Shown one piece after another: positions 44,462 through 52,660 of a stretch of DNA of 64,000 nucleotides; positions within the stretch are counted from its first letter, which is position 1; every line of letters begins with the position of its first letter. Source of the stretch: an uncultured Prevotellaceae bacterium (lineage in GTDB: Bacteria; Bacteroidota; Bacteroidia; Bacteroidales; Bacteroidaceae). The stretch is taken from NCBI GenBank assembly GCA_900320845.1, contig ONTS01000008.1, forward strand, positions 1 through 64,000, in the 5' to 3' direction. The notes below the pieces were generated by a model that had not been told where the DNA came from, ran no database searches, and saw nothing but the letters and a program-made list of their open reading frames with translations. A program made the translations under genes and the position numbers.

Positions 44462-46717
44462 ATGTCGGAAATACATCCATTGGTCAGTGACCTGGCGCTT
44501 ATACTGGTAGTCGCCGGAGTCGTTACATTAGTTTTCAAACGGCTCAAGCAACCCCTAGTGTTGGGATATGTCGTGGCAGGATTTCTTGTTTCGCCACACA
44601 TGCCCTATGTGCCTAATGTCATCGACAATGCCGACATACACACATGGGCTGATATCGGCGTGATGTTTCTTCTCTTCTCGTTAGGACTCGATTTCTCCTT
44701 CAAGAAGATTATGAAGATGGGCATCTCTCCGTTCATAGCCGCCACAGTCATCATCTTTTCCATGATGCTGTTGGGTTATACTGTCGGCCACGTGTTCGGA
44801 TGGGGCAAGATGGACTGTATATTCTTGGGAGGAATGCTTGCCATGTCGTCGACGACTATTATCTATAAGGCGTTCGACGATATGGGGCTCAAGCAACACA
44901 AGTTTGCCGGAGTGGTGATGAGTGTCCTCATTCTAGAAGATATCCTTGCCATTGTGATGATGGTGATGCTCTCTGCCATTGCCAGCGATCAAGGTGCTGA
45001 TGGTGGGCAGATGCTCATGAGTGTTGTGAGGATTGTCTTCTTCCTGGTACTGTGGTTTGTGGTTGGTATCTTTGCCATACCCCTCTTCCTACGACAAGTG
45101 CGGCGCTTGGTCAATGCTGAGGTGTTGCTCATCGTGTCGTTAGGTCTGTGTTGTGGTATGGCATGGCTCTCCACGTCGGTAGGATTCAGCAGTGCCTTCG
45201 GAGCCTTTGTCATGGGGAGTATTTTGGCAGAGACGATAGAAGCAGAGCGTATAGAACGCCTTGTAGAGCCGGTAAAGAATCTTTTCGGAGCAGTGTTCTT
45301 CGTGTCAGTAGGTATGTTGGTCGACCCAGCCATCCTTAGCAAATATGCTCTTCCTATAGCAGTGTTGGTATGCACCATACTGTTAGGACAGAGTATCTTT
45401 GGCACCTTCGGATTCATGTTGAGCGGTCAGTCGCTGAAGGCAGCTATGCGATGTGGATTCTCCATGGCACAGATAGGAGAGTTCTCCTTCATCATTGCCT
45501 CGCTGGGCTTGGCTTTGGGTGTCATCAGCGATTTTCTCTATCCTGTCGTGGTGGCTGTGTCGGTCATTACAACCTTCCTAACTCCGTATATGATACGTTT
45601 GGCATTACCTGCCTATGAACAGTTAGAGAAGAATATGCCCCGCAAGTGGGTGAAACGTCTCAATCGTCTCACGGTAAGTCGCAACAATACTACAGCTGCC
45701 AATACCAACCTTTGGCGACGACTGCTCATGGCGATGACGCGCAATACTGTCATCTACGGTGTGCTCACAGCAGCAGTCATTGCCATCATGCGAACCATCG
45801 TACTCCCGTTGGTGCATAAGGTGGTGAACGAGTGGTGGATAGATATTGCCATAGCACTGACTACCTTGGCTATAGTGGCTCCCTTCCTCAGGGCCATCGT
45901 CATGAAGAAGAATCATAGCGAGGAGTTCAAGGCATTATGGATTGAGAACCGATGGAATCGTCCCATGCTCATCCTCACCATCGTATTACGCATAGCATTG
46001 GTAGCATTCTTCATATATATCATTAGTCGAGGTTTCCTGCACATGTCGTGGGCACTCAGCTTAAGTGCTATAACCGTAATCATTGTGCTCATTACCCTCT
46101 CTCGTAGACTGAAGCATCGCAGCATACGTATGGAGCGTCTATTCATCCATAACCTGCGTTCGCGTGATATTGAGGCGCAAGTGCTGGGACGCAGAAAACC
46201 GCTTTACGAAGGTCACTTGCTCGACCGTGATGTACACATTGCCGAGGTAGACATTCCTGAGGGCTCACGCTGGGCAGGAAAGGCATTGCGTGATCTGAAG
46301 ATAGGCAACCGCTTTGGCGTACATGTAAGCAGTATTCTTCGTGGCCGACGCCGTATCAATATCCCCGGTGGCAGGACAGTGCTCTTCCCGGGTGACCGCA
46401 TTCAGGCGATAGGCAGCGACAGCCAGTTGGCATCATTCAATACTGCAGCAAAAAATGAAATCTTTGAAGATGATCCGGACATAGAAAAACGTGAGATGCA
46501 CCTCAGGCAGATCATTATAGCTGATGATAGTCCGTTCGTGCACCAGACATTGCAAGAGAGTGGTATACGTGACACATATAAGTGTATGGTGGTTGGACTG
46601 GAAGAAGGAGAAGAAAATCTGACCCCGATATCGCCCACACGTCAGTTCCAGCATGGAGACATCGTGTGGATTGTCGGTGAAGAGGCCAACCTTAAACGGA
46701 TAGAAGAGCTGCTATGA
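44462..46717 (+). CDS. CPA2-type cation:proton antiporter (KefB-like) with RCK C domain
   Basis: About 751 residues from the ATG at 44462 (MSEIHPLVSDLALI). The first 400 residues are a Na+/H+ exchanger domain with 11-13 helices, including GYVVAGFLVSP, FLLFSLGLDFSF, GGMLAMSSTTIIYKA and FGAFVMGSILAET. A second hydrophobic block of about four helices lies near 430-560 (YGVLTAAVIAIMRTIVL, ITVIIVLITLS). The C-terminus ends with a TrkA-C/RCK-like domain (LKIGNRFGVHVSSILRG, GGRTVLFPGDRIQAIG). It exchanges K+ or Na+ for protons across the inner membrane. It overlaps the next small gene by 4 bp. Confidence 0.92.
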   Translation: MSEIHPLVSDLALILVVAGVVTLVFKRLKQPLVLGYVVAGFLVSPHMPYVPNVIDNADIHTWADIGVMFLLFSLGLDFSFKKIMKMGISPFIAATVIIFSMMLLGYTVGHVFGWGKMDCIFLGGMLAMSSTTIIYKAFDDMGLKQHKFAGVVMSVLILEDILAIVMMVMLSAIASDQGADGGQMLMSVVRIVFFLVLWFVVGIFAIPLFLRQVRRLVNAEVLLIVSLGLCCGMAWLSTSVGFSSAFGAFVMGSILAETIEAERIERLVEPVKNLFGAVFFVSVGMLVDPAILSKYALPIAVLVCTILLGQSIFGTFGFMLSGQSLKAAMRCGFSMAQIGEFSFIIASLGLALGVISDFLYPVVVAVSVITTFLTPYMIRLALPAYEQLEKNMPRKWVKRLNRLTVSRNNTTAANTNLWRRLLMAMTRNTVIYGVLTAAVIAIMRTIVLPLVHKVVNEWWIDIAIALTTLAIVAPFLRAIVMKKNHSEEFKALWIENRWNRPMLILTIVLRIALVAFFIYIISRGFLHMSWALSLSAITVIIVLITLSRRLKHRSIRMERLFIHNLRSRDIEAQVLGRRKPLYEGHLLDRDVHIAEVDIPEGSRWAGKALRDLKIGNRFGVHVSSILRGRRRINIPGGRTVLFPGDRIQAIGSDSQLASFNTAAKNEIFEDDPDIEKREMHLRQIIIADDSPFVHQTLQESGIRDTYKCMVVGLEEGEENLTPISPTRQFQHGDIVWIVGEEANLKRIEELL

Positions 46718-46992
46718 GTAATGAAAGACATTATTTGCGCCATCTGCTTGATCGCATAGAGCACGAACTGAGCTGGAAGCCGATGAAACCTTTGGCATTG
46801 ACAAAGGTGAAACGCTATCTGCATGGTGTGGAAAAACCCAAACGTGAGACGCTTGACAAGCTATCACTCTTCATCGGGTTTCAAGATTGGAACAGTTTCA
46901 AGGCTACCCTGAACGGAGAGACCAATGGACAGGAAAACTTTGAGTTACCTCGACAAAATTACAAAACAGTGAACAAAGATAAGTCTAACTAA
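46714..46992 (+). CDS. small basic protein, candidate regulatory or nucleic-acid-binding domain
   Basis: 92 residues, starting inside the antiporter stop (ATGA). The middle, VKRYLHGVEKPKRETLDKLS followed by LFIGFQDWNSF, resembles short N-terminal segments of many Bacteroidota proteins where a KxTLDxLAxFxGFxxWxxF pattern looks like a helix-turn-helix. The C-terminus is disordered, Asn/Gln/Lys-rich. Translational coupling suggests a partner or regulator of the antiporter. Function not established. Confidence 0.65.
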   Translation: MSNERHYLRHLLDRIEHELSWKPMKPLALTKVKRYLHGVEKPKRETLDKLSLFIGFQDWNSFKATLNGETNGQENFELPRQNYKTVNKDKSN

Positions 46993-47007
46993 AAGATAAT
47001 GTACATT

Positions 47008-48384
47008 ATGAAACGTATCTTACTTCTTCTCGTACTCTTTGTAGTTCTCATCGGCTCATCTTGGGCTTGCACAGCCGTGATAGCGTCCGGCAAAGTGACA
47101 AGCGACGGCCGACCGTTTATCTTTAAGAATCGCGATGCCTCCGAAGGTATCAATAACTCCCTCATTACCCTCAAAGGTACAAAGTATCAGTATGTAGGAG
47201 TGGTTAACTATTCTACCTCGGCAAGTCCGACGAGTATTTGGTATGGTCACAATGAGGTCGGATTTGCCATACTCAATACGTTGTCCTACTACTTCAACAG
47301 CGCCACATCAAAAGCCAATACTAGTGCAGGTGCTCTTATGAAGAAGGCACTTGGTCAATGTGCCACCGTGGCAGAGTTTGAAACACTGCTTGTGCAGACA
47401 CAGAACGCGGGTAACGTCACACTGAGTACTAACTTTGCAGTGATGGACACATTGGGCAATGTGGCCTTCTATGAAACGAGCAACAAGACTTTTACCAAGT
47501 TCGATGTCAACGACCCTGCAGTAGCTCCTAATGGCTATTTGGTTCGCACCAATTACTCGTTTACCAGCCCTTACTACGAAACCACCAACCATGTGGGTGA
47601 GCAACGTTATAAGGCAGCCTGCAAGTATATGGAAGATACATTCGGCGAAGGAAAGATTGATGCCGTTCGTCTGGCTCATGAGATGCCTCGTTATCTCTAT
47701 CATGGCGACACACAAGTCAATCTGTGGAACGAAATGCCCGCCAACCTCAGCGATACGAAATACGTCTACTTCAGCAACTTTATTCCACGCTTCACCAGTG
47801 CCTCTGCTGCACTGATGCAAGGGGTGCTACCCAATGAGGTTGCAGCCAATACCATAACATGGCTCGCTGTCGGATGGCCCTGCGGCTCATTTATGGTGCC
47901 TATCTTGATAACACCTTCACTTGTATTCCCGGAAGTGGTAAAGCGCCAGCCGTCTACTTACAAGAGTGAAATGTGTTCCGATGCCGTAACGCTGAAGAAT
48001 ACCGTCTTCACCCTCTACCGCGACAATGAGCAGGTTACCGACAGCATTGACCTTGCCAAACTCATAAACACAGAGCAGACAGGACTGCTCCAACGAATGG
48101 TTGCCGCAGACAATGTAGTATGGCAGCAAGGCAATAATATGATACAAAAGCTGCGTGCCGGTACCCTGACCCATGCAGATTTGTCCACTTACTATGAGTG
48201 GGTTGATGCTTATTGGCGTCAAACGTTTGGTGATGTGGTTACCTCTATCCAGCAGACTATCACCGTGCCGACGACCGATGATGTCGACGACGCATACTAT
48301 TCAATAGGTGGCACACGACATACAAGTCAGCCTGATACCCCAGGGGTGTATGTGCATCGCCATCGTAAAGTGTTGATAAAGTAG
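47008..48384 (+). CDS. secreted Ntn-hydrolase, C45/acyltransferase-like, with sorting-type C-terminus
   Basis: 458 residues from the ATG at 47008. The signal peptide (RILLLLVLFVVLIGSSWA) ends directly before Cys, so cleavage would expose the catalytic N-terminal Cys (CTAVIASGKVTSDGRPFIFK) of the linear amide C-N hydrolase / isopenicillin-N acyltransferase-like group. NRDAS and YGHNEVGFAILNT are family features. The end GVYVHRHRKVLIK parallels the tail of the BspA-like protein. The substrate is an unknown amide or peptide. Despite similarity in its first residues, a C69 dipeptidase assignment fits less well. Confidence 0.82.
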   Translation: MKRILLLLVLFVVLIGSSWACTAVIASGKVTSDGRPFIFKNRDASEGINNSLITLKGTKYQYVGVVNYSTSASPTSIWYGHNEVGFAILNTLSYYFNSATSKANTSAGALMKKALGQCATVAEFETLLVQTQNAGNVTLSTNFAVMDTLGNVAFYETSNKTFTKFDVNDPAVAPNGYLVRTNYSFTSPYYETTNHVGEQRYKAACKYMEDTFGEGKIDAVRLAHEMPRYLYHGDTQVNLWNEMPANLSDTKYVYFSNFIPRFTSASAALMQGVLPNEVAANTITWLAVGWPCGSFMVPILITPSLVFPEVVKRQPSTYKSEMCSDAVTLKNTVFTLYRDNEQVTDSIDLAKLINTEQTGLLQRMVAADNVVWQQGNNMIQKLRAGTLTHADLSTYYEWVDAYWRQTFGDVVTSIQQTITVPTTDDVDDAYYSIGGTRHTSQPDTPGVYVHRHRKVLIK

Positions 48385-48401
48385 AACGACTGATCTGTCA
48401 T

Positions 48402-48417
48402 TAAGGCAGAGGCCTTA
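48402..48417. terminator. short hairpin between convergent genes
   Basis: TAAGGC / GCCTTA with a 4-nt loop, in the 40-bp gap between two convergent stops. There is only a weak T-tract, so the terminator call is tentative. Confidence 0.4.
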
Positions 48418-48424
48418 TATAGCA

Positions 48425-49123
48425 TCATTCGTAATCGTCAACGACATCGTTGATGAAGTCCATCATGGGCTTGCCTATACGATAAACGGAGAGTGCCTTG
48501 TCCATCCAGTCTGGTTGGTCGAAGAAGTCATCGAGCACGCTCGTCCAAACACAATAGTCCTTCAGGCGTAGATATTCCATGTGTTCATAGTTGCGTGGGA
48601 AGCCTGAAGGACAATTTTTTAAGTGTGCTAAGCCGAAACCACGTGCATCACCCCATGTGCCTTCGCATGGACGTCCAAAAGTATTGACAAAGATGGGGCT
48701 TTCCACTATTGCAGCCCATTGTTCGAAGTTACCCATAATCTCATTGCGACAGGCTGTGAGAACATTTGTCGGTAACCAATAGGTGCCACATGCCAAGAGA
48801 CATTTACCAGGTTCTATGTGCAGATAATAACCTCCGTGTAATCCTTTCTTGCCATGTGCCGACACGTACACACCCAGATGTGTCTTGTAGGGTGACTTGT
48901 CGTTAGAGAAACGTGTATCTCGGTTGAAACGATAAGTGCAGTCTTTCAACGTGAGATGTGCCAGACTGTTGTCCATCTCCGACAGGCGGATGATAAGTTG
49001 TTGCGCCATATCCTCAAAGTCTGAACGGCAATGACGGTATTCGTCTTTGTGCGCCTGAAACCATGCGCGGTTATTGTTGACAGCTATTCCATGTAAGAAG
49101 CGAAGAATGCGTGGAGTATCCAT
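48425..49123 (-). CDS. DUF2461 family protein
   Basis: 232 residues from the ATG at 49123 (MDTPRILRFL); the frame is open further upstream but would overlap nth. The family core is present: NNRAWFQAHKDEYR, DCTYRFNRDTRFSNDKSPYK, HLGVYVSAHGKKG and GGYYLHIEPG. DUF2461 proteins (TIGR02453) are widespread and of unknown biochemical function. The gene is downstream of nth on the same strand with a 37-bp gap. Confidence 0.92.
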   Translation of the reverse strand: MDTPRILRFLHGIAVNNNRAWFQAHKDEYRHCRSDFEDMAQQLIIRLSEMDNSLAHLTLKDCTYRFNRDTRFSNDKSPYKTHLGVYVSAHGKKGLHGGYYLHIEPGKCLLACGTYWLPTNVLTACRNEIMGNFEQWAAIVESPIFVNTFGRPCEGTWGDARGFGLAHLKNCPSGFPRNYEHMEYLRLKDYCVWTSVLDDFFDQPDWMDKALSVYRIGKPMMDFINDVVDDYE

Positions 49124-49160
49124 GAGTGTAAGGGGGTATTTTGAATAGGTGTTAGGATCG

Positions 49161-49814
49161 TTATCGTTGCAGTTTGGCATGTGCCATACGTTTTGGACAA
49201 ATCTCTTCGAGAGGGCATGTGTCGCAATGTGGCGCACGGCTAGTGCAGACGTATCTTCCATGCAGCAACAGCCAGTGGTGAGCTTTTGAGAGAAGATGGG
49301 CAGGGAAGAGCCGTACCAAAGTCTTCTCCACCTCGGCAGGTGTCTTTGCTTGGGCAGATACCAGTCCTAACCTGTGACTGACACGGAACACATGGGTGTC
49401 GACAGGCATGGCAGGTTTGCCAAAGGCTACTGCCTCAACGACATTGGCTGTCTTGCGTCCTACTCCTGGCAGACGAGTCAGTTCTGCAACGGTTGACGGC
49501 ACCTTGCCATCAAAGTCGTTGACAAGCATCGTTGCCATGCCTTTCAGGTAGCGTGCCTTAGAATTGGGATACGACACACTGCTGATGAGTGCGAGGATAT
49601 CTGCTTCTGTGGCTTTCGCCATGCTTGCTGCATCAGGATAATGAGCAAAGAGGGTCGGGGTGATGCTGTTAACACGGCGGTCGGTGCACTTGGCACTAAG
49701 AATGGTGGCAACCAATAGCTCAAACGGATTGGTGTAAACCAATTCTGAATCGGCATCGGGGTTATGCTCGGTGAAGTATTGTATAAGACGTTCTATTCTT
49801 TCGTTGCGTGTCAT
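49161..49814 (-). CDS. nth: endonuclease III (DNA glycosylase/AP lyase)
   Basis: Removes oxidised pyrimidines and cleaves the abasic site. The 217 residues contain ATILSAKCTDRRVN, the helix-hairpin-helix LPGVGRKTANVV with the catalytic Lys position, VDTHVFRVSHRLGL with the catalytic Asp, and four cysteines for the [4Fe-4S] cluster (C-x6-C-x2-C-x5-C, CTSRAPHCDTCPLEEICP). It starts 80 bp after the ompH stop. Confidence 0.97.
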   Translation of the reverse strand: MTRNERIERLIQYFTEHNPDADSELVYTNPFELLVATILSAKCTDRRVNSITPTLFAHYPDAASMAKATEADILALISSVSYPNSKARYLKGMATMLVNDFDGKVPSTVAELTRLPGVGRKTANVVEAVAFGKPAMPVDTHVFRVSHRLGLVSAQAKTPAEVEKTLVRLFPAHLLSKAHHWLLLHGRYVCTSRAPHCDTCPLEEICPKRMAHAKLQR

Positions 49815-49852
49815 GATAGTACGATGATAGAGATGTGTTGGTATAGAAAAAA

Positions 49853-49880
49853 ATAGGCAGACCTGAAGTCCGCCTTTTTA
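49853..49880 (-). terminator. terminator after ompH
   Basis: The stem AGGCGGAC / GTCTGCCT (minus-strand reading, one G-U pair) is followed by ATTTTTTT. It lies between the ompH stop and the nth start. Confidence 0.7.
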
Positions 49881-49896
49881 TATGTACGCAGGATGT

Positions 49897-50520
49897 TTAC
49901 TTCTTTGTTTCAGTTTCTTCTTCCTTAGCAGCAATTTTCTTGCCGGGCTTGTAAGCCTTGTTCAGACCTTCAATCACTTCTTTTGTGATGTCGTTTGCAG
50001 GATCTGCCCACAGAATGTTGTCACCTTGTTTGCTGAGGATGTAAGCATATTTCTTGTCCTTGTTGTACACGGCGAGGAAGTTTTGAATGCTGTCGTGCAA
50101 AGCTTTGTTGAATTCGTCCTGTGTGGTCTGGAACTCAGCTGCGAGACGCTGCTGCAGAGCCTCCAGGTCACTGTTTTGCTTTTGCAGGTTAGCTTGTATG
50201 CTCTGTGCCTGTTCCTGTGTGTACTTATTGCTCTGTAAACCTTGCTGGAAGTTGGCAGCAGCTGCTTGCAGTGCCTGGCCCTTGCTCTGGAGGTGTTGCT
50301 GGCTGTTCATGCCTTTCTTCTCCAGCTCTTTTTCCATGTCTTTACAGAACTCGTACTGAGACATGATAGAGTCAACCTCTACGTATGCGATCTTTGCATC
50401 TTTTGCAGATGCTCCCTTAGCAGAGCCATCAGCTCCACCTTCTCCTGCGTTGTTGCATGAAGTAATGCCAACGCCCATGCCGACGAATGCTGCGGCAGCA
50501 AAAAATATCTTTGTCTTCAT
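49897..50520 (-). CDS. OmpH/Skp-family periplasmic chaperone, lipoprotein-type
   Basis: 207 residues with a lipoprotein signal (MKTKIFFAAAAFVGMGVGITSC, Cys after GITS) and a Gly/Ala-rich linker. OmpH features are IAYVEVDSIMSQYEFCKDM, then long Gln/Lys/Glu-rich coiled-coil tentacles (KQNSDLEALQQRLAAEFQ), and the closing DKKYAYILSKQGDNILWADP. It binds unfolded outer-membrane proteins in the periplasm. The lipid anchor is an unusual feature compared with soluble enterobacterial Skp. It follows a small membrane protein gene after 30 bp. Confidence 0.9.
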   Translation of the reverse strand: MKTKIFFAAAAFVGMGVGITSCNNAGEGGADGSAKGASAKDAKIAYVEVDSIMSQYEFCKDMEKELEKKGMNSQQHLQSKGQALQAAAANFQQGLQSNKYTQEQAQSIQANLQKQNSDLEALQQRLAAEFQTTQDEFNKALHDSIQNFLAVYNKDKKYAYILSKQGDNILWADPANDITKEVIEGLNKAYKPGKKIAAKEEETETKK

Positions 50521-50550
50521 ATCTCTTATAGAATTATTTCTCGTTTAGGA

Positions 50551-50733
50551 TTATTGTCTTCTTGCTTCACTATCTTGCTCCATCACGCATCCTATGCCGC
50601 GTTCGCGCATGGCTTGACTATCGTGGATGTGGAACGAACGAAATTCCCCTTTACGTACTAATAGTATACGAATGCACAGCAGCAACATCGCAATGCCTAT
50701 CAGAAGCAGGCTGAGTAGTAAGACTTTTAACAT
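50551..50733 (-). CDS. small single-pass membrane protein conserved in Bacteroidota
   Basis: 60 residues from the ATG at 50733 (MLKVLLLSLL). One N-terminal transmembrane helix (VLLLSLLLIGIAMLLLCIRI) precedes a basic segment and the tail SQAMRERGIGCVMEQDSEAR. I recognise the pattern from short proteins encoded near central genes in Bacteroidota, but no function is known. A start at 50757 is excluded because it lies at the promoter box 50755-50762. Confidence 0.75.
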   Translation of the reverse strand: MLKVLLLSLLLIGIAMLLLCIRILLVRKGEFRSFHIHDSQAMRERGIGCVMEQDSEARRQ

Positions 50734-50754
50734 CGGTAGTTCAAAAAGTTGGCG

Positions 50755-50762
50755 CAAAGGTA
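50755..50762 (-). promoter_or_regulatory. -7 box (TACCTTTG) for the small membrane protein and ompH
   Basis: TAnnTTTG match on the minus strand, 22 bp before the start at 50733. Confidence 0.7.
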
Positions 50763-50846
50763 ACCATTTATTTTACCTCGGCAATGTTGAAAGGAACTTT
50801 TTGTCATGTATATATAAATAAAGATGTGAAAAAGCCTCGCTGTTGT

Positions 50847-50877
50847 TTTGCTTTCGCGTAAGATTGTTGTACATTTG
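50847..50877 (+). promoter_or_regulatory. promoter of pepD
   Basis: TTTG at 50847-50850 and TACATTTG at 50870-50877, 19 bp apart, with a leader of about 55 nt. Confidence 0.72.
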
Positions 50878-50935
50878 CAAAGCATTATTTTAAGTGCTTC
50901 ATAATATCAACTTTACATAAATTTATTATTACATC

Positions 50936-52396
50936 ATGAACAACACTTCATTACAACCCGCATGTGTGTTCGAGCAGTTTGCTCGCATCAATCAGATTCC
51001 GCGTCCTTCCAAGCACGAAGAGCAGATGATTGCTTTCTTGAAGGAATTTGGTAAGGAACGCAATCTGGAGACCATCGTTGACGAAACAGGCAACGTGCTG
51101 ATTCGCAAGCCCGCCACTCCTGGATTCGAAAATCGTAAGACAGTCATCCTGCAGAGCCACATGGATATGGTGTGCGAGAAACTCGTAGACCTTGATTTTG
51201 ATTTCAAAAAAGACCCCATCCAGACCGAGATTGATGGTGAATGGCTGAAAGCTAAAGGCACTACCCTCGGTGCCGACGATGGTATCGGTTGTGCCATAGA
51301 GCTCGCCATCCTCGACAGCAATGACATCCAGCATGGTCCTATCGAATGTGTCTTCACCGTTGACGAAGAGACAGGACTCACCGGTGCTGAAGGTATGAAG
51401 CCCGGCTTTATGACTGGCGACTGGCTCATCAACCTCGACAGCGAAGATGAAGGTCAGATTTTCGTAAGCTGTGCAGGCGGTATGACCACCGATGCAGTGT
51501 TCAAATTCACCAAGGAACAGCCCGTTGATGGACACTTCTTTATGAAGATCAGTCTGAAAGGACTTGTTGGTGGACACTCTGGTGACGACATCAACAAGAA
51601 GCGCGCCAATGCCATTAAGGTCCTCACACGCTTCCTCTATAAGATGCAAGAAAAGACTGGCGACCTGCGTCTGGCTGAATTCAATGCAGGTAAGCTCCAC
51701 AACGCCATCCCGCGCGATGGTATAGCAATCTTCTCTGTGCCTCAGGCTGAAAAGGAGAACGTACGCGCAGCATGGAACATTTTTGCTGAAGAAGTGAAGG
51801 AAGAGTTCCATGTTACCGAACACAATATGCAGTTTGAGATGGAGAGCGCTGAGCCCCAGCCCGTGATGCAGAAAGAAACATCTGAACGTATCATCCGCAC
51901 TCTACAAGCTATCGATAATGGTATCTTCGCTATGTGTCAGGACGAAGCCATCGCATGGTTGGTGGAAACCTCCAACAACGTGGCAAGTGTTACTACCAAT
52001 GAAGACCATGTGAAAATCGTTGCCAGCCAGCGTTCCAATGTGATGAGTAATCTGGAGAACCAGGCTGCCACTATTAAGGCTGTGTTCCAGCTTGCTGGTG
52101 CAGACGTGAAGCAGAAAGACCCGTATCCAGCATGGAAGATGAATCCCGACAGCAAGCTTACCAAACTGGTGGTTGACACTTATAAGGAGTTGTTCAAGAA
52201 GGAGCCTCGCGTGCTTGGTATCCATGCCGGTCTGGAGTGTGGACTGTTCTCAGAGCGCTATCCCAACATTGACATGGTAAGCTTTGGTCCGACACTGCGC
52301 GGTGTGCACTCACCTGATGAGAAACTGCACATTCCTACCGTACAAATGGTATGGGATCATCTGCTTGCTATCCTACAGCAGACACCTGCTAAATAA
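50936..52396 (+). CDS. pepD: aminoacyl-histidine dipeptidase (PepD-type)
   Basis: M20C zinc peptidase hydrolysing Xaa-His and other dipeptides in the cytosol. The 486 residues carry ILQSHMDMVCEK with the metal His and Asp, TLGADDGIGCAIEL with the bridging Asp, TVDEETGLTGAEGM with the catalytic Glu, and INLDSEDEGQIFVSCAGG. The C-terminal GIHAGLECGLFSERYP and SFGPTLRGVHSPDEKLH complete the active site. Normal length. Single gene between its own promoter and a terminator. Confidence 0.96.
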   Translation: MNNTSLQPACVFEQFARINQIPRPSKHEEQMIAFLKEFGKERNLETIVDETGNVLIRKPATPGFENRKTVILQSHMDMVCEKLVDLDFDFKKDPIQTEIDGEWLKAKGTTLGADDGIGCAIELAILDSNDIQHGPIECVFTVDEETGLTGAEGMKPGFMTGDWLINLDSEDEGQIFVSCAGGMTTDAVFKFTKEQPVDGHFFMKISLKGLVGGHSGDDINKKRANAIKVLTRFLYKMQEKTGDLRLAEFNAGKLHNAIPRDGIAIFSVPQAEKENVRAAWNIFAEEVKEEFHVTEHNMQFEMESAEPQPVMQKETSERIIRTLQAIDNGIFAMCQDEAIAWLVETSNNVASVTTNEDHVKIVASQRSNVMSNLENQAATIKAVFQLAGADVKQKDPYPAWKMNPDSKLTKLVVDTYKELFKKEPRVLGIHAGLECGLFSERYPNIDMVSFGPTLRGVHSPDEKLHIPTVQMVWDHLLAILQQTPAK

Positions 52397-52439
52397 AACT
52401 TAAAATATGTAGGTAACAGCAATGTGACTCACCTATAAA

Positions 52440-52489
52440 CAATGCAATGAGCGGGAATTTCGAAAAGAAACTTCCTGCTCATTGCATTG
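52440..52489 (+). terminator. long terminator hairpin after pepD
   Basis: CAATGCAATGAGCGGGAA and TTCCTGCTCATTGCATTG form a stem of about 18 bp with one mismatch or G-T pair around a 13-nt loop. Confidence 0.8.
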
Positions 52490-52559
52490 TGATTGTCAAA
52501 AGATAATACAGATAATAGAAAAATAGGTAGTAAGTGTATTCATAGTGAGATGAAAATAC

Positions 52560-52567
52560 TATATTTG
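52560..52567 (+). promoter_or_regulatory. -7 box (TATATTTG) for hppA
   Basis: TAnnTTTG match, leaving a leader of about 90 nt before the hppA start. Confidence 0.62.
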
Positions 52568-52660
52568 CAGAATGAAGTTGATAAAGTTGAATAATACATC
52601 TTTTTCTAAGCGTTGAATCTACAAACAATATCATTAGACAAACCTTAAACATAAATCGCA

